A stretch of 64,000 nucleotides of DNA from Caenorhabditis remanei (lineage: Eukaryota > Nematoda > Chromadorea > Rhabditida > Rhabditidae): positions 3,596,001-3,660,000 of the forward strand of contig NC_071328.1 in the NCBI RefSeq assembly GCF_010183535.1, in the 5' to 3' direction. Below, piece after piece: positions 40,616 through 52,400 of the stretch. Each line of letters opens with the position of its first letter. The stretch's first letter is position 1. The position numbers and the translations under genes were made by a program. The notes beneath the pieces are model-generated. The model had not been told where the DNA came from. It saw only the letters and a program-made list of their open reading frames with translations, and searched no databases.

Positions 40616-42437
40616 AATCACTTTTTAAATAATATTATTTTAAGCTGAATAAATGAGAAGAAGCAAAAAGTCCAGAAAATTTTCTTTTTTCGGTTGACTG
40701 GGTCGCACCGCCCATAAAAACGTGAAAATGTTTCAATTTTCAAAGTGAGAAAATTATTGGAGCGGAATAAGGGTGTTGACTTCAATCAACCTAATACGTA
40801 AAGCTGGTGTATATTTCCGTTTTGGGACTCGGAGCCTTTTCCGGAGACTTTTTGAAAAATGAGGTTTCTCGAGGAGTGCTTTCCTTGCTTTGTGGAAATT
40901 GACCAATTTTGGTGGCTTGTTAAGAAGTGTGGTCATGTCCAATTTTTGCAAAATTTATACCAACTTGTAGATCAATTCTCGGTCTTCATTTTTGTAGTTG
41001 ACAACTTTTTAATATCTCGCCTAGGTTGTGAGATACGGGGCTTCAAAGTCGGTACGGTATCTGCTGGAAGGAGGAGAGACGCAGAGAAGACAGATGCTCT
41101 CGCTTCTCTGCGTCTCTCCCCTTCCTCGTCTTCTCAGGTTAAAGCTACGATCTTTGAAGACGTTTATCTCAAAAGCGTGAAGTGCTATCAAAAAGCTGTC
41201 AACTAAGAAAATGGAGATCAAGATTTGATCCACATAGCGAATATAAATTTGAACGTTTTGGAGAACAGGTGGGAGAGTTAAGGGATGTCAAAGTTTACCA
41301 ATTTTTTCACTAAAAATTGAATTTTTGATGAATTTCCGGGCGGTACTAGAGAGCGATGATACCCCAGGTTTTCTCCATTTCTTGGAAATTTTAGAATTCT
41401 TGAAAATCCTTGAAAAACCTTGAAAACCTCTCAGCTCAATTATCCTTCACAAATCTTGAGAAAACGTGATCTATCTCAACAACTAGAAAAGCTAACAAAG
41501 ATTGCCACTTACAAAAATGAAGATCTAGTTTTGATCTACACAATTAATATAAAAATAAAAAAAAGAGGTGCCGAAAAATTGACGGCTGGAAGGTCCGGGT
41601 TCCAAAACCTGGCTCCAAATCTCAAATTTCAAATTCTCGGTCATCATGCATTTTCACTGTAATAATCGGAATCAGGGCGGCAAGATGGTTCGAATGAGTA
41701 TAATCATAACTAGAATCTGATGAATTTGAATTTTTGGACCCCTACGCGCCTTTAAAGCACAGTAACCCTGGAATTTCGTGGTGAGAAGACTCACCGTTAA
41801 GCGAATCTAGTACAGGAAATCTGAAAAATCGTCAAAAATGTTTACATTTTCGATTTTTTTTAAATTTCAAAAAAAAAGTTTCAGTTTTTGAAGCCGAGCA
41901 TTCAGGCTTTTCCGGGCCGTGTATTTTCAAGTCTGAAGAAAAACTCCCCAGGATTCTCAATAGAGCGCACTTTCCCTCTCGCATCAATTTCCTCCCGAAG
42001 GCTTCTAAAACAAATAGGAGTTCTCCTTCCCATTATACCTGTCCCTTCCCCCCACATGTCTGTCGATCACTCTCCCATCTGCGTCTCTCTCTCTCTCTCT
42101 TCTCATCAGAAGGCTTCTCCCATTTCTTCAACACGGACCCCTGTTTCCCTTCTCCCCGTGGTCCCCCCTCTCCGAGTCTTCTAATGTTACACCATTTTCT
42201 TCTCTCGTCTCTTCATTTCCCATACTATCTCACTCATCTCGGTCTGCCACCCCAAACCCATTCTCATTTCCTCCTCGATTTCCGTGGGGTCTCCCCGGGA
42301 AGACGAAGAAGACGAAGAAGAAAAGAAGATGGCTCACGGAGCACAGACAGAAGAACAAAACTTTTATTTATAACACCGCCTTTGAGACTTTGCTCCTCAT
42401 TTTCATTTTTCTATAATTTCTCATTTTTTCAGATCAA
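40616..42437. other. Intergenic region with a foldback MITE
   Basis: No gene is seen. About 40963-41241 is a foldback repeat. 41300-41880 is AT-rich with nothing I can name. 41900-42430 has pyrimidine-rich sequence with CTCTCTCTCTCT at about 42087 and ends in the calm-1 leader. Confidence 0.55.
40963..41241. repeat. Foldback MITE
   Basis: It begins TGTAGATCAATTCTCG, then GTTGACAACTTTTTAATA, and ends GCTGTCAACTAAGAAAATGG, then TTTGATCCACA. The middle is a hairpin: GAGAGACGCAGAGAAG (about 41073) against CTTCTCTGCGTCTCTC (about 41103). Confidence 0.75.
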
Positions 42438-45400
42438 ATGGGCCACAACGCCAGCTCGTTGTCCGAATTGAACCTGTTCTCGAAGGGTGGCGTGTTTACG
42501 AGAGAACAATTGGATGAATATCAGGTAAATCTATTTAGATTTGGTAGATCAAATTTAGAGCTTCATTTTTGTAGTTTACAGCTTTTTGATATCTCTTTTA
42601 GTTTTTGAGATATGAGAGCTTTTGCTGCCTGAATTTGAGGCTCCGTCACGACATCTGTTGTCCTCCCTACTACTCCCAAATGGATATTGATTTTGTAGAT
42701 CACAACATGATCTACATTTTTGTAGTTGACAATTTTTTTGTTGCACCGCCCACTTTTAAGATATGCGCATTTAAAGATCGGTTACCTTGAGAGGGAGAGA
42801 GACGCAGAGAAGTCTAACTTTAAAGGCGCATATCTCAAAAGTGGGCGGAGCTATCAAAAAATTGTCAACTACAAAAATGGAGATCCAGATTTGGGCTATA
42901 ACATGTTACAAAATTTAACAAAATGGAGCGATTTCTAACGCCGTGACGGGTCCTTAATATTTGGAGATTATTATTTGTTTTTAGGCAAAAAGAAGATCAT
43001 GATGAGGTGTACTGTAGGCAGGGTGAGAGTATGGTTTTATTTTTGGTAAATTTGTTTTTTTTTGCCAGAAAAATGCTAAATTTTTTTACATAACTTAGTC
43101 ACTCCAGAAAGCTTTTCGTTATGGCATGTTTTATATAAAAACTGTACTCATTTCAAAATTTTCAAAGTTTTCTATTTTACTTCACCTCCCAATTAGGTGT
43201 CCTAGGTAGTGGTACTGTTAAATTTAGGTTACTGTAGTTTCCAAATGTTTCATTTCCCTTTAACTAATCAGGTCTACATTGATTAGGCTACCAATTAGAT
43301 GTTTCTGTAAAATTCGAATTCTATGTGCCAAATTTTATCAGGTAAAGATCCTTCTGGAATTTTTTATAAACTTGTGTATAGGCTTTTTGGAACCCGCTGA
43401 TTTTGAAAAGCATTACCATTTTCACCGTAAATTCTTTTAGATCGAGATTGGACACTTCAAAAATGACCAAAAATGGAAAAATCTCTATTTTCACTATTTT
43501 CAAAGTACTATATCTCAATTTCCAGGCGTATTCATAAAAAAATTATTACGATTTTTAAAATCAGCATGTTTTCAAGTACCTGTGCCCAAATTTTCCAAGC
43601 ATTTGAGCCACTGTCTTCTCAGTTCTGTACGAGCCGTTCAACATTTTTAGCAAGCGCGCTCTACTGTAGCCAGAGGGAATAACACAGGGAAAAGAGAGAC
43701 GTAGAGAAACAATTTTGATAAATTTCGATAGAGCAGTCCACTCCCTCTTACAACTGCGCCCCACCGCGAACGAGAGAGTATCGGCGAGAGAAACGCAGAG
43801 TTTTTCCGGCGCGAAACAGATTTTCACGGTTTTTGACATATTCTCGCTATTTTTCCTAATAATTTTCAAAACTACATCTGAAAAATAGCGAAAAAAGGTA
43901 AAAAAATCTGAAAATCTGTGTCGGCGCGAGAAAAAAACTCTGCGTCTCTCGCCGATACTCTCTCGTTTGCGGTGGAGTGCAGTTGTAATAGAAATGCTCG
44001 GCTAATAACTTCTTTCAAATTATGAAATGTTGAATTCCAGTTCTCTATTTTTAAAAAACGATGTAGATCAAACTTTCAAGTGTTTTTCTTTTTCGCTCCC
44101 CAACGTATCAAAAAACTATCAAATTTCCAACCCATTACTCCTTTTTTTCCATTAACACCCATCTCAAAGACACCCATTTCTTCCCAGACATCCGTTGCAC
44201 TTTTCCGCCTCCGAACATCTAGATAAGAGCCTCGTTGAAAGCGTTTCTCTTGGCTCCCAGCCTTTTCTTTTTTCTCAAAAAAAGAAGTGTATACATATTC
44301 TTCCCCTCCCAAAGAGCTCACTGGAGTGCTCATAAATCAAAAAAGAGCGTTTTCCAGGATTGCACATTTTTCACTCGGAAGGACATTATACGACTTTACA
44401 AGCGATTTTATGCACTCAATCCACACAAAGTTCCCACGAATATGCAGGGAAATCGACCGGCAATTACGACGTTGACTTTCGAGGAGGTCGAGAAGATGCC
44501 CGAGTTGAAAGTGAGTCGGGGGAAAGTTCGCTCTATTGAAATTCAGGAATAGCATGGAGATTGGAGAGACGCAGAGAAACAGGAACAGGTTCGAGAGAGA
44601 TTTCGGTAGATCTAGAATTAACAGAGTAGCGACTCTCGTTGTGACAAAGCGATACAGAGTTCAAAAAAAAAGTGACCCCGCCCTTTTTTTGCAAGTTGGG
44701 AGCACAATCAAACGTTCTTTTAATACTTAATTCTGAGAGCGCCCAAACTACAAAAGTGGGCGGAGCTAAGGCAGGAACTTCTGCAATTTTTCGGAAATTT
44801 GTGTAGGTACTTTAAGTTATGGTGATCTATGAAAATCGGGTCAATTCAATCCGAAAATACTCAAAAAAAACTCAGATTTCAAACCAAATGTGCATTTTCT
44901 GATGTGAGAATTCTCGATTTCCAGAAGGTTCATCAACCATATCAAATTCGAGCAAGCGCGCTCCAATGCATACGTGAAAACTAGTGAAAATAAAGAGAAA
45001 ATGGGGATGAAAACCCCAAAACTTTAAAAATGAATTTTTCTGAAAATCGAATAATCACTATCTAATTTTACAAACAAATCACATTTTTAAAGACATTTGT
45101 TAAAACCATTTTTTTTTCAATTTTGTGACATTTTTGTCGAAAATTATTAGGTGAATTTAAAAAAGTCTTCTCAAGAAACTGGAGTATGTTTTTTTGAAAT
45201 CAGCCTACTTGAAAGAGGCAACCCACAAAATTTTATAAAAATCCAAACGCAGAAAATCTTCCAACATCGGCCGCGGTCGATCAAATTTTCTTATTCTGAA
45301 AAATAGCACGGTAAAAGAGAGACGCAGACAATCTCATCGATTCCAGTCAGGTAGATTTCAGCATATTAGCACGCCACGCTTCTTACAAAAACCCCCTTCG

Positions 45401-46131
45401 ATGACTTTACTACTAAAATTCCCCGAAAAAATGCAATTCCATCACTATTTTTTGTCCCCAACACTACTCGTTATCACCAATTTCTCTTTTTCAAATCGAC
45501 GTCACTTAAACTTTCTGAAATTTTGAAAAAACTGATAACAACTGGAATAGAAGTGGAAGGAAGTAAAAATAATTTCGAAATTGAGTAAAATTTATACAAT
45601 CTGTTTCAGCGAAAATGACGAGTCACTTTGTGCGAAAAAATCTGAAATAGAGCAATCGCGCTCTATAGAGAAATCTGAAAATCGCAAAAAAACTTTAAAA
45701 AAAAACCATATAATTTTCCAGGAAAATCCATTCAAACGTCGAATTTGTGAAGTGTTCTCTGAAGACGGCCGTGGAAATCTATCGTTCGACGACTTCTTGG
45801 ACATGTTTTCAGTGTTTTCAGAGATGGCTCCGCTTCAGCTGAAATTGAAATATGCTTTTAGAATTTATGGTAATCCGCTGAAAAAGAATCAGAATCGAAT
45901 TTATCATTTTCAGATTATGATGGCGATGAATTGCTTGGACACGACGATTTGAGTAAAATGATTCGAAGTTTAACGAGAGATGAATTGAGTGATGTTGAAG
46001 TTGAATTCATCATCGAGCGAATCATTGAAGAAGCTGATTTGGATGGAGATTCCAGTATCAACTTCGCCGAGTTCGAGCACGTCGTCTCACGATCACCTGA
46101 TTTTATTAGAACGTTTCATATCAGAATTTGA
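42438..46131 (+). CDS. calm-1: Calcium and integrin-binding family protein (CALM-1/CIB)
   Basis: Exons 42438-42524, 44358-44510, 45722-45869 and 45914-46131 give 201 residues. It starts with the myristoylation-type [12 protein letters not shown], then [39 protein letters not shown], and two clear EF-hands: [12 protein letters not shown] (about residues 147-158) and [12 protein letters not shown] (about 187-198 in the same spacing as CIB1/2), ending [14 protein letters not shown]. Length and order match the CIB family (about 190 residues). CIB proteins bind Ca/Mg and act at membranes with integrins or TMC channels. TTTTTTCAG six bases before the ATG is a trans-splice acceptor candidate. Introns 1 (1833 nt) and 2 (1211 nt) are filled with repeats. 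Confidence 0.92.
42545..42920. repeat. Degraded foldback MITE in calm-1 intron 1
   Basis: GTAGATCAAATTTAGAGCTT, then TTTGTAGTTGACAATTT and AGATATGCGCATTTAAAGAT, face CTTTAAAGGCGCATATCTC and AAAAATTGTCAACTACAAAA. A GAGAGACGCAGAGAAG piece remains near 42797. Confidence 0.6.
43715..44000. repeat. Inverted repeat in calm-1 intron 1
   Basis: CGAACGAGAGAGTATCGGCG and AAACGCAGAGTTTTTCCGGC on the left face GCGAGAAAAAAACTCTGCGT and CGCCGATACTCTCTCGTTTG on the right around a roughly 100-nt loop. Non-coding MITE. Confidence 0.75.
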
Positions 46132-46497
46132 ACCCGGGTCCTTCTTAATAAATTGTTTGCTTTTGTCGCCGCTGTTCAAAAAAGTTAACTTCATTAAACG
46201 ACTTCGACTGTCATGTACAACGAGTTGGGTCGGTGTCTAATGGTACTGGTGGAAGATTGTGGTTTTAAGAACGGTAATAATGGGACGGGAAGGAAATTAA
46301 TGTGAATAGCTTTTCTCATTAAAATGGTGCGTTACAAAATAGCCGGAATTTTTATTTTTGGGGTAAAAAGGGCGCTGTAATGTAATACAGAGACCATATG
46401 TAAAAAGAGTGGCTCAGGGAACGGGAGAAAAGAGAAGCGTGTGTCAGTCGAAGTGAGAGAGAGAGAGAGAGTTGTGGTGGAGAGAATACTTTAGAAT
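46132..46497. other. Convergent 3' region of calm-1 and skr-1
   Basis: Short shared downstream region with a GAGAGAGAGA microsatellite at about 46454-46470 and no gene. Confidence 0.6.
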
Positions 46498-47319
46498 TTA
46501 ATCCTCGCACCAGGCGTTCTCCTTGCGAATTTGCTCCTCCTCCTCTGGAGTGAAGTCGTTCTTGATGTTGAAAGTACGACGGATCTCTTCTGGAGATTTT
46601 CCCTTGATCATGTTGGCGACAGTCTTGCAGGTGACATCAAGAAGACCCTTGATGTCCAAGTAGTTGGCAGCCTGAATCATGAATGGTAAAAATCTTTAAG
46701 ACTATTGCTATTTATTTACCAAGATGAGCTCGAAGAGAGTTCCTTGGTCGACCTTCAAGAACTCGACATCCCAGCTGGCGATGTCGTCAGTTCTCTTCTC
46801 ACGATTGTCTGCATCGTCAGTTGGAGTAGCATCCTGGTAGTGGTAGGTGCACCAGGCGATGACCTTCTTCAAGATCGGAGCAGTCACATTCTGGACTGGA
46901 ATTGGATCAGTGTTGACGGCATCCTCCTCGTCAAGTCCGAGATCCTGGAGAAGAGTGTTGATAGTGGTCGAGAGACGGATCACGTTACGTGGAACCTGGA
47001 ATGAGTTCATTTAGTACATTAGGACAATTGATCGATAATGACTCTCGAAGTCGCCATGCACTTTTTCATTGCGCCCTTCATGTGTGGCTTCCACGACACA
47101 TGACGTTCACAGTGCTGATCAATAGTTCAAAAGAACACTTTCAGACAGCGCGCTGCGAGTGCAACGCGTTCTTATCGATTAAGCAGTCTCTCTCGTTTCA
47201 GAGAAAACAATTATCACGCGCTTTGTCCAAACCAGATAAACTCTAACACTTACCGTGAAAGTCTCGTTGTCCGAAGACGAGATCTTGATATTACGCTCTG
47301 GCTTTGCTTCGGCGGCCAT
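46498..47319 (-). CDS. skr-1: Skp1-related SCF adaptor SKR-1
   Basis: Exons 47254-47319, 46720-46995 and 46498-46671 give 171 residues (C. elegans SKR-1 is about 176). It starts [20 protein letters not shown] and has the BTB/POZ-like N-terminal Skp1 fold ([27 protein letters not shown]). The C-terminal Skp1 helices run [18 protein letters not shown], then [20 protein letters not shown] and [14 protein letters not shown]. It bridges cullin 1 and F-box proteins in SCF E3 ligases. TTTTTTCAG|CCGCTTC about 24 nt upstream of the ATG (at 47343) is a trans-splice acceptor candidate. skr-1 and skr-2 are very similar, so the symbol is the best guess within that pair. Confidence 0.92.
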
Positions 47320-47343
47320 TGTTTGATTAGAAGTTAGAAGCGG

Positions 47344-49416
47344 CTGAAAAAATATAGATAAGTTAGCGGATTTTTAAAGGGAAAAATAAGAGAAAGCAGA
47401 GGAGACCGTACACGGCAAGATAATTGGAAGAGAATGAAATGAAGATGAAAACAGAAGAGAGTGTGTGCACGTGTATCTTCAGAAACCGTGGTAACAACGC
47501 CTGGCAACCCAACTCACGAGACTCGAAGAGAGAGAGAAGAACACCGCCACTCGCGATGTTGAAACGAATCAATGATGAGAGTGCGTGTGTTGTGTGACGG
47601 GTAGAGAAAAAGAGAAACGCGCCGACCCGCTCACAACGAGATACGCAGAGTACCACGCCCCTCATCGATCGAGTTGAAGCCGAAGAGAGCCGATATGGAT
47701 GAAGCAGCAAATGAATGTGCTGGCAGTGTGAGAATCGATGTTTTTGGTAACGAGACAGAAAAGGAGAGAAACAAGAACAATCTATATCTCTGGAGGCTTA
47801 ACAATGAACCTTGGCACGAGATTGTGTCTTATTCAACCAGAAATACGAACCTCGGTCTCGAAGTATCACAACTCTGAATCACCAAAAAAAGAAGAATGAG
47901 TGAGGAAAGGCGTGCGTTATCATGAATGATAAGAAAAGAAACACGAGAGAAAGAGAGCGCCGACACCGCCCTATTTGTTTGGACTAAAAAGAAGTTGTTT
48001 CTGTTCAAATAAGTTAAACGAATGGAGAAAGAAAACCACTTGAAAATTATAAGGTCGGCAATATTAGTTGGCTGTTTGACTACTACGGCGATATAAACAA
48101 CAACCAGAGGGACGCAAGATGATATGAAATATTTCGAAATATTGCATTGAAAGTGGAACAAAGTTTGTTCAGTGTCATCGAGGTTGGCATGAGGAATTTG
48201 CATTCGTTTTGAATATCAAAAAATCGACCATCGAATGACAATGGTCGCTTCGTGTGTGGCCAAAGATTCGATCGATGTTTATCAAAATGATGACTCATAG
48301 GTTTTTAGCAAAAACCTTTATCGGCGATAGCTATACCAGAACCTTTATTGCGAGATGATAAAACTTTCTATAAGCGGAAACGGATGGCTAATCAATCGCG
48401 TGGATGCTCTCAATATTCCCCACTTCCGAATCTTGCGTTAGAGTTCTCTCTAAAAAAAATCTGAATCGGTCAATTACCGACTAGAAATCGACACGGCGAC
48501 CCCTCCTATTGAGAAAAATAGTTTTGTAACCATATCACCGAAAACGATCATGCCATCGAATCAAAATTAAATGAAGATAGGTATTGACCGGAACACAGGT
48601 TCTAAACGCATCACGCGCAAATTCCTACGAAAAATGCTGACGAGAAACATGACCTTGCAAGGAAGAAAAGTTGTCGCCGAAAAATAATCGAAAATCAGTA
48701 AAATTAGGAAAGAGAATAGTTCTTTCGAGAAAGTGAACAAAAATCGATTTTTTCTTCTTGTTAAGTATAGAGGGCGAGGCGACGGTGAGAAAGTGGATAA
48801 AAGAACTTAAATATGTTCTGCGGAGGCGTGGCGAACGTTTCGAAACTGAGAAAAATGAGGAAAATCAGAGAATTGCTACGATGAGCACCACGTTGACAAT
48901 GAAGAATTTTAAGAATGAGAAAGTACGCAATTTCGAAAAACGGCGGTGTTTGCAGACCGCTTACCATATACCAGAGAAATAATTCGGAAAATAGGACGAT
49001 TACGGGGTGAATTTGGCGCAAAAGTTTTTTGAAAAAACGGAAAACTGTTGATTTTCCCGAATATGTCGAAATTAAGTGCCAAAAATGTATAGAATTGGGA
49101 GTTTTTTGTTGTAATTAGTAGATTTTAAGCCGGGAAGCAGGAATTTCAACAAATTTTGAGGAAAAAGGCAAAAAACAATAGGAAAACTGTATTTTTCCAG
49201 AAAAAGTGAAGCGGTTTGTTTACTTCGCGCCACAATTCAAGACGTGGCAAGTCCCACGGGTCTCGCAACGAAAGCTCCAGAGGATGACATGTTCCTTTAA
49301 ATTCTACAGTAATCTTTTTGAAAAAAACAAAATATTTTGCAAAATTAATATTTTTCGACACATTTATTTGCATATCCATACGTTTTTCAGAGATTTTTGA
49401 AAGAGAAATAGAAAAA
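47344..49416. other. Intergenic region without recognised gene
   Basis: Sequence upstream of skr-1 and downstream of the TWK gene. I see GAGAGA-rich stretches and several chance frames up to about 120 codons without splice or family support. Nothing is assigned. Confidence 0.45.
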
Positions 49417-52400
49417 TTAAGTGTCGGTGGATAATTCGGAGGTGAGTGTTGTAGTAACTTCCGAAGAATTCATCACTCCATCGCGTCTCGCCGGGTCGGA
49501 AGAATCTGAAACGAAAATGCTGTTTTATTGAATTAAATATCGAAGAATTCCAGAGAAAACTCAAATTTTTCATATTTTTTCAAGTGGTTTTCAAATTTAC
49601 CCCTCACAAATTAGAATCGGCTCACCGGCTGAAACGGAAAAATTGAGTTTTTGATGAAAAAAAATTTGTCTTATATTAAATATCAAATAATCAGAAGTAA
49701 AAAAGTCAATTTTGTAATATAAAAGCGAAATTGCAATTTTCACTACTAAATTTTCCCATTTTTCGAAAATTTCCTTAACAAATCGCCCAAAACAAGCCTA
49801 CCAGTCGTGGAATCCTCAAGTTTCAAGTGTAACGGTCGTCGTGGCGGCATCGGAGACAATCTTGAAGACGTCGTCTGCGATTTGTCAGCAGCAAACTCTG
49901 AATCCGAAGTGTCATCGATTTCGGAAATCATCGGCTCGTCTTCAAAATGCACCGAGTACTTTTTCGGTCGGAGTCCAGTCAAATCATCCTCAGAATCCAC
50001 AAAAAGCGGGAATTGGCCGTCCTGGAAGTAGAAAACTTAGAAAAAAAACGTGAAAATCCCTATAAAATCTTTAATATTTCTATAAAATCCTCAAAAATTC
50101 AAAATCCCATTAGTACCTTCATAAAAAGCGGCACCAACTCGGGTGGCCATATTCCCTCAACAATCATATGTGTCTGTGGGACTCTCGAAAGTCTCCCTAG
50201 CTTCACTTGAATCGCCGTCTTCACCAATGTATCGATATCGATATCGGCTATCACATTCTGATCGATTCCGATGTTTTGACCGACAGCTGTGATAAGTTCT
50301 CGGACTTCCAGACTGAAAAATTTGTGAATTTTTTTTGGAAAATCTGGAAAAATTAAAATGATGCCTCACTTTCTAGCACCAAACCAAATACGAATGTTGG
50401 CAATGTTTTTGATTTTCTTTCCGATGAAATGCAGCTTTCTGACATAAATTGATCCAATATCTGGAATTAAATTGGTGTTTTATCCCACTTTTATGACAAT
50501 GTTTTTTCATATTCGAAAATATTTTTTATCCCCAAATTGGGGTTTTGCGAAAAACCACCGAAGCAGAACAGTTATCAAAACCTTCGGGGGTGTGACATCA
50601 CCTTTACCCCAAGTAGCGCACCTGGGAAAACAGTTGGCTAGTAAAAAAACCACCAGGGTTCGATTCCGCCTGCTCCAATTTCTTTTTTGCTTTTCGTGAA
50701 AATCAAAATTTGAGCTTCTAGATGGGTTTTTCCGTTCCGCTTTCGACCATTTTGGTCTCCTTGGCCACCAGGTTACCAGGGTACCGGTTGCCTAGAGAAC
50801 TCCTTGGAGACGTTGCCAGGCCCCCGTAACCAAGCAATCAAAATTTTCCATGGAGACATCTCCAAGAAGACGTTGCCATGACTTTTGGTCACCAAGGAGC
50901 CCGTCTCCAGGCGCCGGTCTCCAGGACACCCAATTGGTATCCATGGACTCCGTCTCCGAGGTGAGCGTCTTAGCTCCAAGGCTCCCCGGACCTACCTAAA
51001 GCAATAGTTGATATGGCGAGTCCCGTACACATGTAGAAGACACTGATCGGTAGGAACCAATTACTGAAATATACTCGAGTTAATTACCCACCCAATTTTC
51101 TCGTCGCAAGAAAACACTCACTTTTGCGGAATGATATCTCCATATTCGATAGCTGTCAAACAGATAAATGCATAATAAATTCCGTTGAAAAAGTCGAATT
51201 GACCGCTCATCAGAGGAATCATGACGGCGCCAAGAATGAGATAGACTAGAACGATAAAGAACAGAGTACTCCCGGAGACGTTCTCCTCTTCGTCTTCACG
51301 ACGTCGACGACATGTTAGAAGACGTCGGAATCTGGTGGCCATCGCTTCGAGATATCTTCCAAAGTTTGTGAGGAGAATGACTGTGAGTGGGATACCGAAG
51401 AAACCATAGATTACTGTAGATATTCGACCATTTATTGTTTGTGGTTCGATCTTTCCGTAGCCTGCAAATAGGAAAAATTTAGGGAATTTCAAGAAAATGG
51501 GAAATCTAAAAATATTGGGGAACATGGGGTTTTGTGTGTTGCGAGTTGAAAGGAGTCGACTGTAAAAACAGGTGAGCATTAAGAAATCCGTCACTGCGCG
51601 CCGAGTTATTCCAGCTTCTTTTTTGTTTGAGTATGTTACAGATCAGGTTTAGATCTTCATTTTTGTATTTGACCGCTTTTTGATAGCTCTTCGAGGTTTT
51701 GAGATATGGGCATTTTCGCGAGAGAGTGAAAACGCAGATGTCACAGATTGTTGCTTTGTAACAGAACCAGTGTTTGTCCAATTAACACAAATTTTCGTTA
51801 CGTTATAGATCAAATCAAGATCTCCATTTTCTTAGTTGACAACTTTTTCATAGCTCTTCGAGGTTTTGAGATACGCGCCTTGAAACTTAAATTGCTGGAA
51901 CAGTAGGCGTCATTGCGAATGACCTTATCTTTGAAGACGCATATCTCAAAAACCAGAATAGCTACCAGAAATTTGTCAACTACAAAAATGGAGATCTGAG
52001 TTTGATCTACGTAGTTAATATATCATTAAACAATTTACGCAATATGTGGCATAGTTAATATATCATTAAACAATTTACGCAATATGTGGCATAGACTCTC
52101 AAAGTCAGATTGGTCGCACATCTGCTTCGCTACCTCGTTCTAAGTTTGGCATAGTGCCAAGATTCAGGTGTTCTCTCAATCCCTCCTCAAATGTTAGAAT
52201 TAGAGAGGTTGACTCCGTATCCTTCTCGAGTTTATTATTTGAGTCGCTACGCAGTCGGACACTCCGGCCCGTGCAAGTGACACATCGATACTGCAGGGTA
52301 AAATAAGACATCCAGACAGTACGGAATTTTGCGATCGAGACCCTTATTTCCCGTTTCAAAATCAGATATGAATAAGCTGCGTATCACCATTAGGAAAGTG

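Noticed and set aside
47363..47710. 115-codon minus-strand frame upstream of skr-1
   Set aside because: It covers the skr-1 promoter and leader region, has low-complexity hydrophobic content and no splice or family support.
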